Shown here: in pieces, positions 1-7,924 of the stretch
Numbering within the stretch: position 1 is the stretch's first letter
How the letters are laid out: each line of letters begins with the position of its first letter
From: JAOPZW01 sp963851295
Lineage (GTDB): Bacteria > Actinomycetota > Thermoleophilia > Solirubrobacterales > Solirubrobacteraceae
Direction of reading: 5' to 3'
Assembly: GCA_963851295.1 (NCBI GenBank)
Contig: CAWKOS010000001.1
Coordinates: forward strand, 620,001 to 684,000
Length of the DNA stretch: 64,000 nt
Made by a program: the position numbers and the translations under genes
The notes under the pieces: generated by a model
What the model was told of the DNA's origin: nothing
Databases searched by the model: none
Seen by the model: the letters and a program-made list of their open reading frames with translations, nothing else

Positions 1-1809
1 GACCTCACGCAGGAGCGCCTCGGCGTCGACCAGGCGTTGATCGACGGGCACCGCGGCGGCATCGACCACTTCTTCCACCTCGCCGCCGTCTACGACATGA
101 CCGCGGCCGACGAGGCCAACGAGCGCGCCAACGTCACCGGGACGCGCAACGCCGTGGAGCTCGCCAACGCGCTCGAGGCGGGCATCCTGCACCACGCCTC
201 CTCGGTCGCGATCACCGGCGCCTACAAGGGCATGTTCCGCGAGGACATGTTCGACGAGGGCCAGAAGCTCCCGTCGGCCTACCACCGCACCAAGTTCGAA
301 TCCGAGAAGCTCGTGCGCGACGAGGCCGCCGTGCCCTGGCGCGTCTACCGGCCCTCGGTCGTCATCGGCCACTCGCAGACCGGCGAGATGGACAAGATCG
401 ACGGCCCCTACTACTTCTTCAAGGCGCTGCAGAAGGCGCGCCACGCGCTGCCGGAGTGGCTGCCGCTCGTCGGCCTCGAGTTCGGCTACACGAACATCGT
501 GCCCGTCGACTACGTCGCCGCCGCGATGGACCACATCGCCCATCAGCCCGGCCTCGACGGCCAGGCGTTCCACCTGATGGCGTCCAAGTCGCAGCGCTCG
601 GGCGAGGTCCTCAACACCTTCGCCCGCGCCGCCCACGCGCCGCAGATGGCGATCCGCATCGACAAGCGCCTGACCGACGCGCTGCCCAAGGGCGTCGGCT
701 CGCTGCTGCTGCAGCTCCCCGCGCTCAAGGGCGTGCGCAGCGCGATCCTCGCCGACCTCGGCATCCCCGAGGAGATCCTCGGCCACCTCGGGTTCACGGC
801 CCAGTTCGACACCCGCGACGCCGAGCGCGCGCTGGCCGGAACGGGCATCGAGGTCCCGCCGCTGGACAGCTACGCCGAGAAGATCTGGGACTACTGGGAG
901 CGCAAGCTCGACCCCGACCTCTTCAAGGACCGCTCCTTCGAGGCCGCGATCAACGGCAAGACGGTGGTCATCACGGGCGCGTCGAGCGGCATCGGGCGGG
1001 CCGCGGCGCTCAAGGTCGCCAAGGCCGGCGGCATCCCGCTGCTCGTCGCGCGCTCGATGGACAAGCTCGAGGAGGCAAAGGCGGAGATCGAGGCCGCCGG
1101 CGGCACCGCCTACGCCTACTCCGCCGACCTCTCCGCGCTGGACTCGATCGACGACCTGGTCAAGAAGATCCTCGACGAGCACGTCGCCGTCGACGCGCTC
1201 GTCAACAACGCGGGCCGCTCGATCCGGCGCTCGATCGCGCTCAGCGAGGACCGCTTCCACGACTTCGAGCGCACGATGCAGCTCAACTACTTCGGCGCCA
1301 TCCGCCTGACCATGGGCCTGCTGCCGCACATGCGCGAGCGCGGCTCCGGCCACATCGTCAACGTCTCCTCGATCGGCGCGCAGACCAACCCGCCGCGCTT
1401 CAGCGCCTACGTCGCCTCGAAGGCCGCGCTCGACGCCTGGACGCGCGTGGTCAGCTCGGAGGTCGTCGGAGACGGCATCACCTTCACGACGATCCACATG
1501 CCGCTCGTGCGCACGCCGATGATCGCGCCGACCAAGATGTACGACTCGTTCCCGACCATCACGCCCGACGAGGCGGGCGACCTCGTGTGCGAGGCGTTGC
1601 GGGCCAGGCCCAAGGAGATCAACACGCGCCTGGGGACGTTCGGCGAGGTCGCCTACGCGCTGGCGCCCAAGGCCGTCGACCAGGTCCTGCACATGGCCTA
1701 CAAGGTCTTCCCCGACTCCGCCGCGTCGAAGGGCGAGAAGGACGCCAACGAGAAGGCCTCGATGGAGCAGGTGGCGATGGCCAACCTCATGAAGGGCGTC
1801 CACTGGTAG
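1..1809 (+). CDS. Two-domain SDR reductase, probable alcohol-forming fatty acyl-CoA reductase type (5' end missing)
   Basis: The frame is open from base 1, so the gene begins upstream; 602 residues are visible. The first half is an extended SDR (NAD-dependent epimerase / male-sterility type) with the catalytic motif YHRTK near visible residue 94. The second half is a classical SDR with TGASSGIG near 325, NNAG, and YVASK near 470. Two fused SDR domains are known in bacterial fatty acyl-CoA reductases that reduce acyl-CoA to aldehyde or alcohol, which is the likeliest role, but other lipid or ketone substrates are possible. The N-terminal Gly-rich cofactor loop of domain 1 lies outside the window. 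Its 3' end overlaps the convergent gene by 23 bases. Confidence 0.8.
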   Translation, partial: DLTQERLGVDQALIDGHRGGIDHFFHLAAVYDMTAADEANERANVTGTRNAVELANALEAGILHHASSVAITGAYKGMFREDMFDEGQKLPSAYHRTKFESEKLVRDEAAVPWRVYRPSVVIGHSQTGEMDKIDGPYYFFKALQKARHALPEWLPLVGLEFGYTNIVPVDYVAAAMDHIAHQPGLDGQAFHLMASKSQRSGEVLNTFARAAHAPQMAIRIDKRLTDALPKGVGSLLLQLPALKGVRSAILADLGIPEEILGHLGFTAQFDTRDAERALAGTGIEVPPLDSYAEKIWDYWERKLDPDLFKDRSFEAAINGKTVVITGASSGIGRAAALKVAKAGGIPLLVARSMDKLEEAKAEIEAAGGTAYAYSADLSALDSIDDLVKKILDEHVAVDALVNNAGRSIRRSIALSEDRFHDFERTMQLNYFGAIRLTMGLLPHMRERGSGHIVNVSSIGAQTNPPRFSAYVASKAALDAWTRVVSSEVVGDGITFTTIHMPLVRTPMIAPTKMYDSFPTITPDEAGDLVCEALRARPKEINTRLGTFGEVAYALAPKAVDQVLHMAYKVFPDSAASKGEKDANEKASMEQVAMANLMKGVHW

Positions 1810-2311
1810 CGCCGGCCGAGAAGGGCACGCGCCCGGACTCGCACGTGACCCGGCCCTCGGGATAGAAGAAGGTCGCCGACACGCGCAGCCAGCCGTGCGC
1901 GGCGCGGCCGTGGGGCGCGACGTTCGCGCGCATCGAGAGCACGATCTGCCCCCAGGGGCCGTCGTCGAAGACCCGGTGGTCGATGGTCACGACGCGCAGC
2001 ACGTCGCCGTGGCGCGCGAAGAGCGAGCCGTCGCCGTCGCCCGGCCACCACCCCCAGCTCCACCGGTTGCCGTGCGTGCAGCGGGCGGCGATGCGCGTGT
2101 CGAACGAGACCGGATGGCCAGGCCGGTCGAAGCGGATCACCATCGGGAGGCCCTGCGCCGTCCGCCCTCCCGAGGCCACGACCGACGGCGACGGCGGCGA
2201 GGGCTGGAAGGCCTGCGGGCGCAGGATCATGGCCAGCAGGCCGAGCGCGAGCAGCGCGAAGAGCGCCCTGAAGGCCCACAGCGCACGATTGGGCCCGGCC
2301 CCTGCCGCCAT
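1787..2311 (-). CDS. Hypothetical membrane-anchored protein
   Basis: A 174-residue protein that I do not recognise. One hydrophobic segment at about residues 9-27 suggests an N-terminal anchor or signal peptide, followed by a soluble domain rich in Trp and Gly and containing two Cys residues that could pair outside the membrane. The ATG start lies 21 bases after the stop of the AlkZ-like gene on the same strand, so it is probably the last gene of the deacetylase / AlkZ-like unit. There is no clear Shine-Dalgarno sequence. Confidence 0.6.
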   Translation of the reverse strand: MAAGAGPNRALWAFRALFALLALGLLAMILRPQAFQPSPPSPSVVASGGRTAQGLPMVIRFDRPGHPVSFDTRIAARCTHGNRWSWGWWPGDGDGSLFARHGDVLRVVTIDHRVFDDGPWGQIVLSMRANVAPHGRAAHGWLRVSATFFYPEGRVTCESGRVPFSAGATSGRPS

Positions 2312-2332
2312 GAGGGAGGGATCGGCGGGCGC

Positions 2333-3391
2333 TCAGCGCCCTTGAGCGAAGCGGGCGACCTCGTCGGCGTCGGCGCCCAGCGCCGCCCGCGCCTGCGCGC
2401 CGACGCGGCCGAAGAGCTCGAGCTCGACACGGCCGCCCGGCCTCGTCCAGGTCCCAACGACTCGGCCGTCGACGGTCGCGACGGCGCGGAGCATGCCGCC
2501 GCCGGGATGGACGCGCTTGGCATGGCGCGCCGGGACCGCGAAGCCGCGGTCCTTCCAGCCCAGCAGGTACGGGTCGAAGGCGCCCAGCAGGCGCGGCGGG
2601 ATCGCTTCGGGCGGGGGCTCGCGCCGGGCCAGGTCGACGAGGCCGCCGCTCAGGCGTGCGAGCTCGGCGGCGATCGCGGCCAGGCCGGCGCGCGCGTCGC
2701 GCAGCCGCAGGCCGCTCCAGGCGGCGAGGTCGGCGTCCATAGCAGGGCCGTGGGCGGCGAGGTAGCGGCGCGCGAGCTCGGCGAGCGCCGCGGCGCGCTC
2801 GTCGCCCTCGAGCGCGCTCGGCGGCGCGGCGCCGAGCCAGTCGCGCGCGAGCGCGAAGGCGTGGGCGCCGTCGTCGCGCACGGGGCCGAGGACAGCGATC
2901 CCGCGCAGCGCCGCGAGTGCGAGCAGGTGCGGCGTCGCCTGGCCGTCGGTGCGGATCCCGCGCGCCGCCAAGCGCTCGGCGAGCTCCGGCCGCGTGAGCG
3001 GGCCTTCGTCGGACAGTGCGCGCTCGATCACCTCCACGGCGCGCTCGGCGGCGTCCGGCGTCACGCCCTCCTGGCCCAGGCGCCGGCGGCTCGTCGCCAG
3101 CCGCATCGGCGCCGTCAGGCCGAGCAGCCACGGGTAGTCGTCGCGGGCCGCGAGGTGCAGCGTTCCGCGCCCCAGCCACGCGACGATGACCGAGCGCTCG
3201 ACGGTGAGCGCCCCATCGACGTCGGCGGCGGTGAGGCCCGCGATCCGCGCCCGCAGCGCCAGGCGCGCCGCGCTCAGGTCCTGTGCCTGGACGGCGAGCA
3301 GCGCGCGCACGAGCTCGGCGACGCCGAGTCGCCGCGGACGGTGCACGAGCTGGGCCGCGGCGCGGGCGCGCCGGAGCGCGGGCGCGGTCAC
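2333..3391 (-). CDS. AlkZ-like winged-helix protein (HTH_42 / YcaQ family)
   Basis: A 352-residue member of the winged-helix DNA-binding family that includes the bacterial DNA glycosylases AlkZ and YcaQ, which remove bulky alkylated bases or unhook interstrand crosslinks. The segment LLAVQAQDL near residue 30 places Q-A-Q where the catalytic QxQ motif of AlkZ lies. The family core follows: a Thr-Leu-His segment near 75, and the LGAFDPYLLGWKDR and GTW segments near the C-terminus. The GTG start overlaps the TGA of the upstream deacetylase gene (GTGA), which fixes the start and shows translational coupling. A glycosylase role is inferred; some relatives are uncharacterised. Confidence 0.75.
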   Translation of the reverse strand: MTAPALRRARAAAQLVHRPRRLGVAELVRALLAVQAQDLSAARLALRARIAGLTAADVDGALTVERSVIVAWLGRGTLHLAARDDYPWLLGLTAPMRLATSRRRLGQEGVTPDAAERAVEVIERALSDEGPLTRPELAERLAARGIRTDGQATPHLLALAALRGIAVLGPVRDDGAHAFALARDWLGAAPPSALEGDERAAALAELARRYLAAHGPAMDADLAAWSGLRLRDARAGLAAIAAELARLSGGLVDLARREPPPEAIPPRLLGAFDPYLLGWKDRGFAVPARHAKRVHPGGGMLRAVATVDGRVVGTWTRPGGRVELELFGRVGAQARAALGADADEVARFAQGR

Positions 3392-4236
3392 CGGCGCTCG
3401 AGCGCGCCGAGCATCGCCAGGAGCTGCTCGGGCGTCATCTCCGGGATGACGCGCAGGCGCGACAGCGCGTAGCCGTCGCCGCCTCGGCGCGCCAGCCCGG
3501 GCCGCGTCGTCGTCGCCCCCATGTACCCGGCCGCGCGCACGGCGGCCTCGACGGCCGGGTCGTAGCGGCCCGCCGGGTAGGCGAAGAAATCGACGGGGAT
3601 GCCGAACGCGCGCCTCAGCCAGCGGCGCGACCCCGCGACCTCGGCTCGCAGCTGCGCCGCGTCGACCTGCGTGAGGTCCGGGTGGGTCATCGTGTGGGCG
3701 TCGACCTCCCAGCCGTCGCGCACCATGGCGCGCACCTGCGCGCGCGACAGGCCGCCCTTGAGGCCGACGTTGTGGACCTCGAGGTTCAGCACGCCCGGCC
3801 AGCCCAGGCGGTCGAGGACACGCCGGGCGACGGTCGACTGGCTGTCGTAGCCGTCGTCGAAGGAGACCACGATCGGGCTGCGCGGGAGCGTCCCGTGTCC
3901 GTGCCACGCGCGCCAGACCGTGTCGAGCGTCGTCGCGTGGTAGCCGGCGCGGGCCAGCGCGTCCATCTCGCGGCGGAAGCGCCCGGGCGAGACCCAGAGG
4001 TCGCGATAGGCCTCGCCGCGGGGCGCGGCCTCGACCACGTGGTACATGAGGATCGCCACCGGCGCGTGGCGCGGGCCCGACGGCGCCAGTGGGCGCAGCC
4101 CCGGTGCCGTGCCGGGGTCGACCGCGGCGGGCAGCGGCGGCGCCGCGCGCGGCGGGCGAGCGCCGTCCGACGCGCTTCCACAGCCGCCCGCGAGCGCGGC
4201 GACGGCCACGACGGCGATGGTGCGAGCGACCCCCAC
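3388..4236 (-). CDS. Secreted polysaccharide deacetylase lipoprotein (NodB domain)
   Basis: A 282-residue protein starting at GTG. A short basic N-terminus, a hydrophobic stretch and the lipobox LAGGC (Cys19) predict a lipoprotein. The NodB-type carbohydrate esterase 4 domain follows: ILMYH near 61, SFDDGYDS (metal-binding and catalytic Asp pair) at 125-132, and the metal ligands HTMTH at 181-185. It should remove N-acetyl or similar groups from envelope or extracellular glycans. It leads a unit with the AlkZ-like gene, which is an odd functional pairing. The start is 45 bases from the divergent F420-type reductase gene. Confidence 0.85.
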   Translation of the reverse strand: MGVARTIAVVAVAALAGGCGSASDGARPPRAAPPLPAAVDPGTAPGLRPLAPSGPRHAPVAILMYHVVEAAPRGEAYRDLWVSPGRFRREMDALARAGYHATTLDTVWRAWHGHGTLPRSPIVVSFDDGYDSQSTVARRVLDRLGWPGVLNLEVHNVGLKGGLSRAQVRAMVRDGWEVDAHTMTHPDLTQVDAAQLRAEVAGSRRWLRRAFGIPVDFFAYPAGRYDPAVEAAVRAAGYMGATTTRPGLARRGGDGYALSRLRVIPEMTPEQLLAMLGALERR

Positions 4237-4268
4237 GTCGAGGCCATCGTACGGCCAAGGCCCGTCGC

Positions 4269-4274
4269 TATCGT
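4269..4274 (+). promoter_or_regulatory. Candidate -10 element of a leaderless promoter (Ddn-type gene)
   Basis: TATCGT lies 7 bases before the ATG at 4282, and no Shine-Dalgarno sequence is present. A transcript would start at or within a base or two of the start codon. Confidence 0.5.
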
Positions 4275-4281
4275 TGCGTGC

Positions 4282-4689
4282 ATGCTCTTCGGACAGGAAC
4301 ACGTCAAGCGCTACATCGAGACCGATGGCGAGGAGGGCCACGACTGGCGCAACGGCGTTCCGGTCCTCATCCTGACCACCACGGGCCGGCGCTCGGGCGA
4401 GGCGCGCCCGACGCCGCTGATCTACGGCCGCGCGGGCGACGACTACGTCGTCGTGGCGTCGAAGGGCGGCGCCCCCGAGCCGCCCGCGTGGTACCTGAAC
4501 CTCAGCGACGACCCCGAGGTCCAGGTCCAGGTCAAGGCCGACCGCTTCACGGCCCGCGCGCGCACCGCGACGGCCGAGGAGAAGCCCGAGCTGTGGCAGA
4601 GGATGGCCGGGATCTGGCCCGACTACGACGCCTACCAGTCCAAGACCGACCGCGACATCCCGGTGGTGGTGCTCGAGCGCGCCGGATGA
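4282..4689 (+). CDS. Deazaflavin (F420)-dependent nitroreductase family protein
   Basis: A 135-residue protein of the Ddn / F420H2-dependent reductase family (split beta-barrel). The family pattern is clear: LILTTTGRRSGEARPTPLIY at 28-47, then YVVVASKGGAPEPPAWYLNL, then VQVQVKADRF. Such enzymes use F420H2 to reduce quinones, nitro compounds or other acceptors, so the host probably makes F420. The ATG at 4282 is preceded by a TATCGT -10 element. The stop overlaps the start of the MmgE/PrpD gene (ATGA), so the two are co-transcribed. Confidence 0.88.
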   Translation: MLFGQEHVKRYIETDGEEGHDWRNGVPVLILTTTGRRSGEARPTPLIYGRAGDDYVVVASKGGAPEPPAWYLNLSDDPEVQVQVKADRFTARARTATAEEKPELWQRMAGIWPDYDAYQSKTDRDIPVVVLERAG

Positions 4690-5888
4690 CCGGCGCCGCC
4701 GAGCGCCTCGCCGCGTGGGCGGCGGGCCTCGAGCCGACCGGCGACGATCTGGCCCTCGCCCGGACGGCGCTCGTCGACACCGTCGCGGTGGCGACCGCCG
4801 CCCGCGAGGACCCGATCGTCGCGCTGCTCGGCGAGCTCGGCGAGCCCGGCGCATGGGCCGCGCTCGCGCACGTGCTCGACTTCGACGACCTGCACCTGGG
4901 GTCGACGACGCACGTCAGCGCCGTCTGCGTCCCCGCCGCGCTGGCGGCCGGCGGCGACGCCCGCGCCTACCTGGCCGGGGCCGGCGTCATGGCGCGCCTC
5001 GGCGCCGCCCTCGGCTGGCCGCACTACGGCGCGGGCTGGCACGCCACGTGCACCGCGGGCGCCCCGGGCGCAGCGGTGGCGGCCGCCGTCGCGATGGACC
5101 TGGGCGCCGACGAGATCGCCACCGCGATGGCGCTCGCGGTCCCGGCCGCGGGCGGCGTGCAGCGCGCCTTCGGGACCGCGGCGAAGGCCCTCCAGGTCGG
5201 CTTCGCGGTCGACGCCGGGGTGCGCGCGGCGGCGCTGGCGGCCGCCGGCGCCTCGGCCGACCCGCGGGCGCTCGACCAGTGGCTCGCGCTGGTGGGCGGC
5301 GACGCCGCGCGCCTGGCGCTCGACGGCCCCGCCGTCCCCGGCGGCCTGGCGATCAAGCTCTTCCCCTGCTGCTACGCCCTGCAGCGCCCGATCGCCGCGC
5401 TGCAGAGCCTCGGCGCGATCGACCCGCACCAGGTGCAGCGCGTCGCGGTCCGCACGCCCGCGAGCGCCCTGGCGCCGCTCATCCACTCCACGCCCGAGAC
5501 GGGCCTGGAGGGCAAGTTCAGCCTCGAGTACGCGGTGGCCGCGACGCTGCTCGACGGCCGCCCCGGCATCGCGAGCTTCACCGATGAGGCGGTGCGCCGG
5601 CCCGAGGCCCAGGGGCTCCTGCGCCGCGTCGAGGTCGACGCGACGCCGGGCGGCGACCGGCTGCTCGCCGGCGAGGTCGAGATCGCGCTGGCCCTCGGCG
5701 ACGGCTCGACCCTCGAGGCGCGGCTCGACCTCCCGCCCGGGGCGCCCTCGCGGCCGCCCTCGTCCGCCGACCTCGCCGCCAAGGTCGCCGATTGCGCGCC
5801 CGCGGGCGCCGACGAGCTGCTCGCCCTGACCTGGGACGCCGCCGCCGGCTACCTCGGCGAGGCGACGCGCTCGGCCAGCCGCGGGTAG
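4686..5888 (+). CDS. MmgE/PrpD family protein
   Basis: A 400-residue protein with the MmgE/PrpD fold, whose known members include 2-methylcitrate dehydratase and cis-aconitate decarboxylase. Recognisable segments are the N-terminal helical bundle (LVDTVAVATAARE), HATCTAGAPGAAVAAA near 120, GTAAKALQVGFA near 160, and KLFPCCYALQRPI near 225. No prpB or prpC neighbour is present, so a methylcitrate role is not supported and the substrate is unknown. It overlaps the upstream reductase by 4 bases, and its 3' end overlaps the convergent glycolipid-binding gene by 40 bases. Confidence 0.8.
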   Translation: MTGAAERLAAWAAGLEPTGDDLALARTALVDTVAVATAAREDPIVALLGELGEPGAWAALAHVLDFDDLHLGSTTHVSAVCVPAALAAGGDARAYLAGAGVMARLGAALGWPHYGAGWHATCTAGAPGAAVAAAVAMDLGADEIATAMALAVPAAGGVQRAFGTAAKALQVGFAVDAGVRAAALAAAGASADPRALDQWLALVGGDAARLALDGPAVPGGLAIKLFPCCYALQRPIAALQSLGAIDPHQVQRVAVRTPASALAPLIHSTPETGLEGKFSLEYAVAATLLDGRPGIASFTDEAVRRPEAQGLLRRVEVDATPGGDRLLAGEVEIALALGDGSTLEARLDLPPGAPSRPPSSADLAAKVADCAPAGADELLALTWDAAAGYLGEATRSASRG

Positions 5889-6406
5889 CGCACGACGAGG
5901 CCCTCGTCGTCGAGCTCGAGCTCGGCGGTGAAGTCGGAGTCCAGCGAGACGTAGCGCACGACGTCAGGGCGCACATGCTCGTAGCGCTGGCGCGACGGCA
6001 CCACGCGCAGGTCGGGGACCGCGACCCAGGCCATCAGGAAGTCCTCCGCCCCGGCGCGCGCGTGCAGGCCGCTGCGGCGCACGGGCATGAGGTTGGTCAG
6101 CGGCGAGAGCGCCAGGTCGCAATCGAGCGCCCCGGTCAGCTCGTCCACGCGGACGCCGTCGGCGCTCCAGTGCCCGGCGCCGTCGTGCTCGAGCACCAGC
6201 GAGCGCCGCCAGCCGGCGCCCGACGCCTCGATCTCCAGCCGCCGCGTGACCCAGTCGCTGGGGACGTCGAGGTGGTAGTCGAGGCGGTACGGCTCCGGCT
6301 CGACGCCGAGCTGGACGCCCGTCGCCAGCACGCCGTCCGGGCCGACGTCGACCTGCGCGTACTCGGCCAGCCATTCCTCCAGACCGTGCCAGGCGATCGC
6401 GCGCAT
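5849..6406 (-). CDS. Putative glycolipid-binding domain protein
   Basis: A 185-residue protein resembling the putative glycolipid-binding family (DUF1089-type, beta-clam fold). Family features visible are the Trp-rich N-terminus, a YRLDYHLDV strand, the CDLALSPLTNLMPVRR segment near 118 and VVRYVSLDSDFTAELELDDEGLVVRYP cut into strands at the end. There is no signal peptide. Its ATG overlaps the TGA of the HD gene (TGATG), making it the fourth gene of the vapB-vapC-HD unit. Its biochemical role in bacteria is not established. Confidence 0.75.
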   Translation of the reverse strand: MRAIAWHGLEEWLAEYAQVDVGPDGVLATGVQLGVEPEPYRLDYHLDVPSDWVTRRLEIEASGAGWRRSLVLEHDGAGHWSADGVRVDELTGALDCDLALSPLTNLMPVRRSGLHARAGAEDFLMAWVAVPDLRVVPSRQRYEHVRPDVVRYVSLDSDFTAELELDDEGLVVRYPRLAERVASPR

Positions 6407-7203
6407 CAGAGGCGGAAGACCGGCACGAGCGACTTCTCGTGCTCGGCCTCGATTCGGGCGATGACCTCGATGTGCTCGGCGAGCGGCGTGCCGCGCAGCT
6501 TCTTTCCCAGCCCCTCGTCGACCTGGAAGATCCCCGCGCTGTTGGACATCTCGATCTCCACGCGCACGGCCTTGTCGTCGCCGGCCTCGATGCGCACCTC
6601 GTCGATGGCGTAGGCCGAGATCGAGTGGATGTCCAGCCGGCCGGCCTCGAACTCGACGCGCGAGCGGCCCTTGGCCATGTCGAGCGCGTCGGCGACGCGG
6701 ACGATGGCGCCCTCGACCGTGAGCGGCCGGCCGGTCGAGCGGTGCGAGATGACCGCGTGCATCGCCTCGGCGACCACGATCGAGCGCTCGGGCTCGTTGT
6801 AGATCCCCGCCAGCAGCCCGCCGAGCTTGTCGGCCGTGAGGAAGAGCGAGTAGGTCTCGTGATCGACGCGGTGGATCGACATCCCGACGCAGTGGAAGAG
6901 CGCCGCGGCGGCGATCGTGACCTCGGCGTCGCGCTCGCTCATCCCGTGGTCGGTGACCACGGCGGGCGTGACCCCGCGGCGGAAGAGCAGTCGCGCGAGG
7001 CGCAGCGCGATGTTGGTGACGATCTGGATGTGGACCCACGAGTGGTCCGTCAGGCCCAGGCGCTGCGCGTTGACGCCCGCCATGTACCACCAGGCCTTGA
7101 CCTGCAGGTCGCCGTTGACCGCCTCCAGCAGCTGCTCGAGGCGGCGGTTGCCGCGCGTGGGCGCGCGGATGTGGATGTCGGCCAGGGCGTCGGCGGGTGC
7201 CAT
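6406..7203 (-). CDS. HD-superfamily protein with altered HD dyad
   Basis: A 265-residue protein resembling archaeal and actinobacterial HD-domain phosphohydrolases: a DHSWVHIQIV helix near 53, VVTDHGMSERDAEV near 80, GMSIHRVDHE near 108, and VADALDMAKGRSRV near 168. Where the family normally has the metal-binding His-Asp dyad (HDIG-like), this protein reads FHCVG, with Cys in place of Asp. It may have lost metal-dependent hydrolysis or may use Cys as a ligand. The ATG overlaps the vapC stop (TGATG) and its stop overlaps the next start, so it is translated from the toxin-antitoxin mRNA. The substrate is unknown. Confidence 0.72.
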   Translation of the reverse strand: MAPADALADIHIRAPTRGNRRLEQLLEAVNGDLQVKAWWYMAGVNAQRLGLTDHSWVHIQIVTNIALRLARLLFRRGVTPAVVTDHGMSERDAEVTIAAAALFHCVGMSIHRVDHETYSLFLTADKLGGLLAGIYNEPERSIVVAEAMHAVISHRSTGRPLTVEGAIVRVADALDMAKGRSRVEFEAGRLDIHSISAYAIDEVRIEAGDDKAVRVEIEMSNSAGIFQVDEGLGKKLRGTPLAEHIEVIARIEAEHEKSLVPVFRL

Positions 7204-7631
7204 CAGGGCTCTTCGGGGAAGGGATCGAGGCCTTCGTGCGCGGCGGCTGCGCGCAGGTCCCCATCGAAGCACGCGAAGGCGAGCGGTGCTCCCCCGGCGA
7301 CGACCAGCGCCGCCGCGAGGTGGACCGCGTCGTAGCCGCGCAGCACGTGCGCTCGTGCGAGCGAGGCCGCGCGCTCGACCAGTGGCTCGTCCACCGCGAC
7401 GACCGCCATCCGCGCCCAGAGCCGGTCGAAGCTCTGCTGCAGCCGGTCGTAGTCCCTCGGGAGGAGCCTGCTCGTGGCTCGCGCTCGAGCGAGCGCCGCA
7501 TGGGCCTCGACGTACGCGATCCGGCTCGACACCAGCTCGGTGGTCTCGCCCAGGGCCGCGCGCATCGCGGGCGTGCCCCGCTCGGCGACGAGCAGCTTCA
7601 CCAGGGCGCTCGTATCGGCGTAGAGCCTCAG
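7203..7631 (-). CDS. vapC: VapC-type PIN-domain toxin ribonuclease
   Basis: A PIN-domain protein. The conserved acidic residues are present: Asp in LYADTSALVKLL near residue 6, Glu in RIAYVEAHAAL, Asp in RGYDAVHLAAA and Asp in FACFDGD. These coordinate Mg2+ for RNA cleavage in VapC toxins. The first Asp is included only if translation begins at CTG 7631, which overlaps the antitoxin TGA (CTGA) and has GAGGA six bases upstream. The first conventional start, GTG at 7601, would delete that Asp. From CTG the product is 142 residues. It is coupled to vapB upstream and the HD gene downstream. Confidence 0.82.
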   Translation of the reverse strand: MRLYADTSALVKLLVAERGTPAMRAALGETTELVSSRIAYVEAHAALARARATSRLLPRDYDRLQQSFDRLWARMAVVAVDEPLVERAASLARAHVLRGYDAVHLAAALVVAGGAPLAFACFDGDLRAAAAHEGLDPFPEEP

Positions 7632-7897
7632 CGCCGGTCCTCGAGCACGAGATCGGCGAGCGACGGCCCGTCGCCGCGCAGCGCCACCGGTTCCGGCAAC
7701 TCGGGAAGCGGACCGCCGCTCCAGTTCGCCCGGCCCTCGGCGAGCAGGCGGGCGAGGCCGGGCGACGCGCCCGCGGGCACCACCCGCGCGACCGGACGCC
7801 CATGTCGCGTCACGGTGATCGTCTCCCCAGCCTCGACGGCTTCGATGAGGGCGCTCAGCTCATCCCTGAGCTGTCGAATGCCGACCTCGCGCGCCAT
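7628..7897 (-). CDS. vapB: VapB-type antitoxin, Phd/YefM family
   Basis: An 89-residue protein with a typical Phd/YefM N-terminus: VGIRQLRDELSALIEAV, then ITVTRHGRPVARVVP, the DNA-binding and dimerisation part. The C-terminal tail (LADLVLEDRR) should wrap the VapC toxin. It is first in a unit with vapC, the HD gene and the glycolipid-binding gene. The ATG lies inside a 12-bp perfect palindrome and 8 bases after GATAAT, so it is probably leaderless and autoregulated. Confidence 0.85.
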   Translation of the reverse strand: MAREVGIRQLRDELSALIEAVEAGETITVTRHGRPVARVVPAGASPGLARLLAEGRANWSGGPLPELPEPVALRGDGPSLADLVLEDRR

Positions 7898-7911
7898 GTG
7901 GCCACATTATC
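7896..7911 (-). promoter_or_regulatory. Promoter and palindromic operator of the vapBC unit
   Basis: ATGTGGCCACAT (7896-7907) is a perfect 12-bp palindrome covering the vapB start codon. GATAAT (7911-7906, minus strand) is a good -10 element ending 8 bases before the ATG. The overlap of -10 element, start and palindrome fits autorepression by the antitoxin complex, which is usual for this family. Confidence 0.6.
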
Positions 7912-7924
7912 ACGATTTGTGGCG

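Noticed and set aside
1895..3472. Plus-strand frame opposite the AlkZ-like and hypothetical genes
   Set aside because: No family resemblance and Arg/Gly-rich composition; the minus-strand genes have motifs and overlap-fixed starts.
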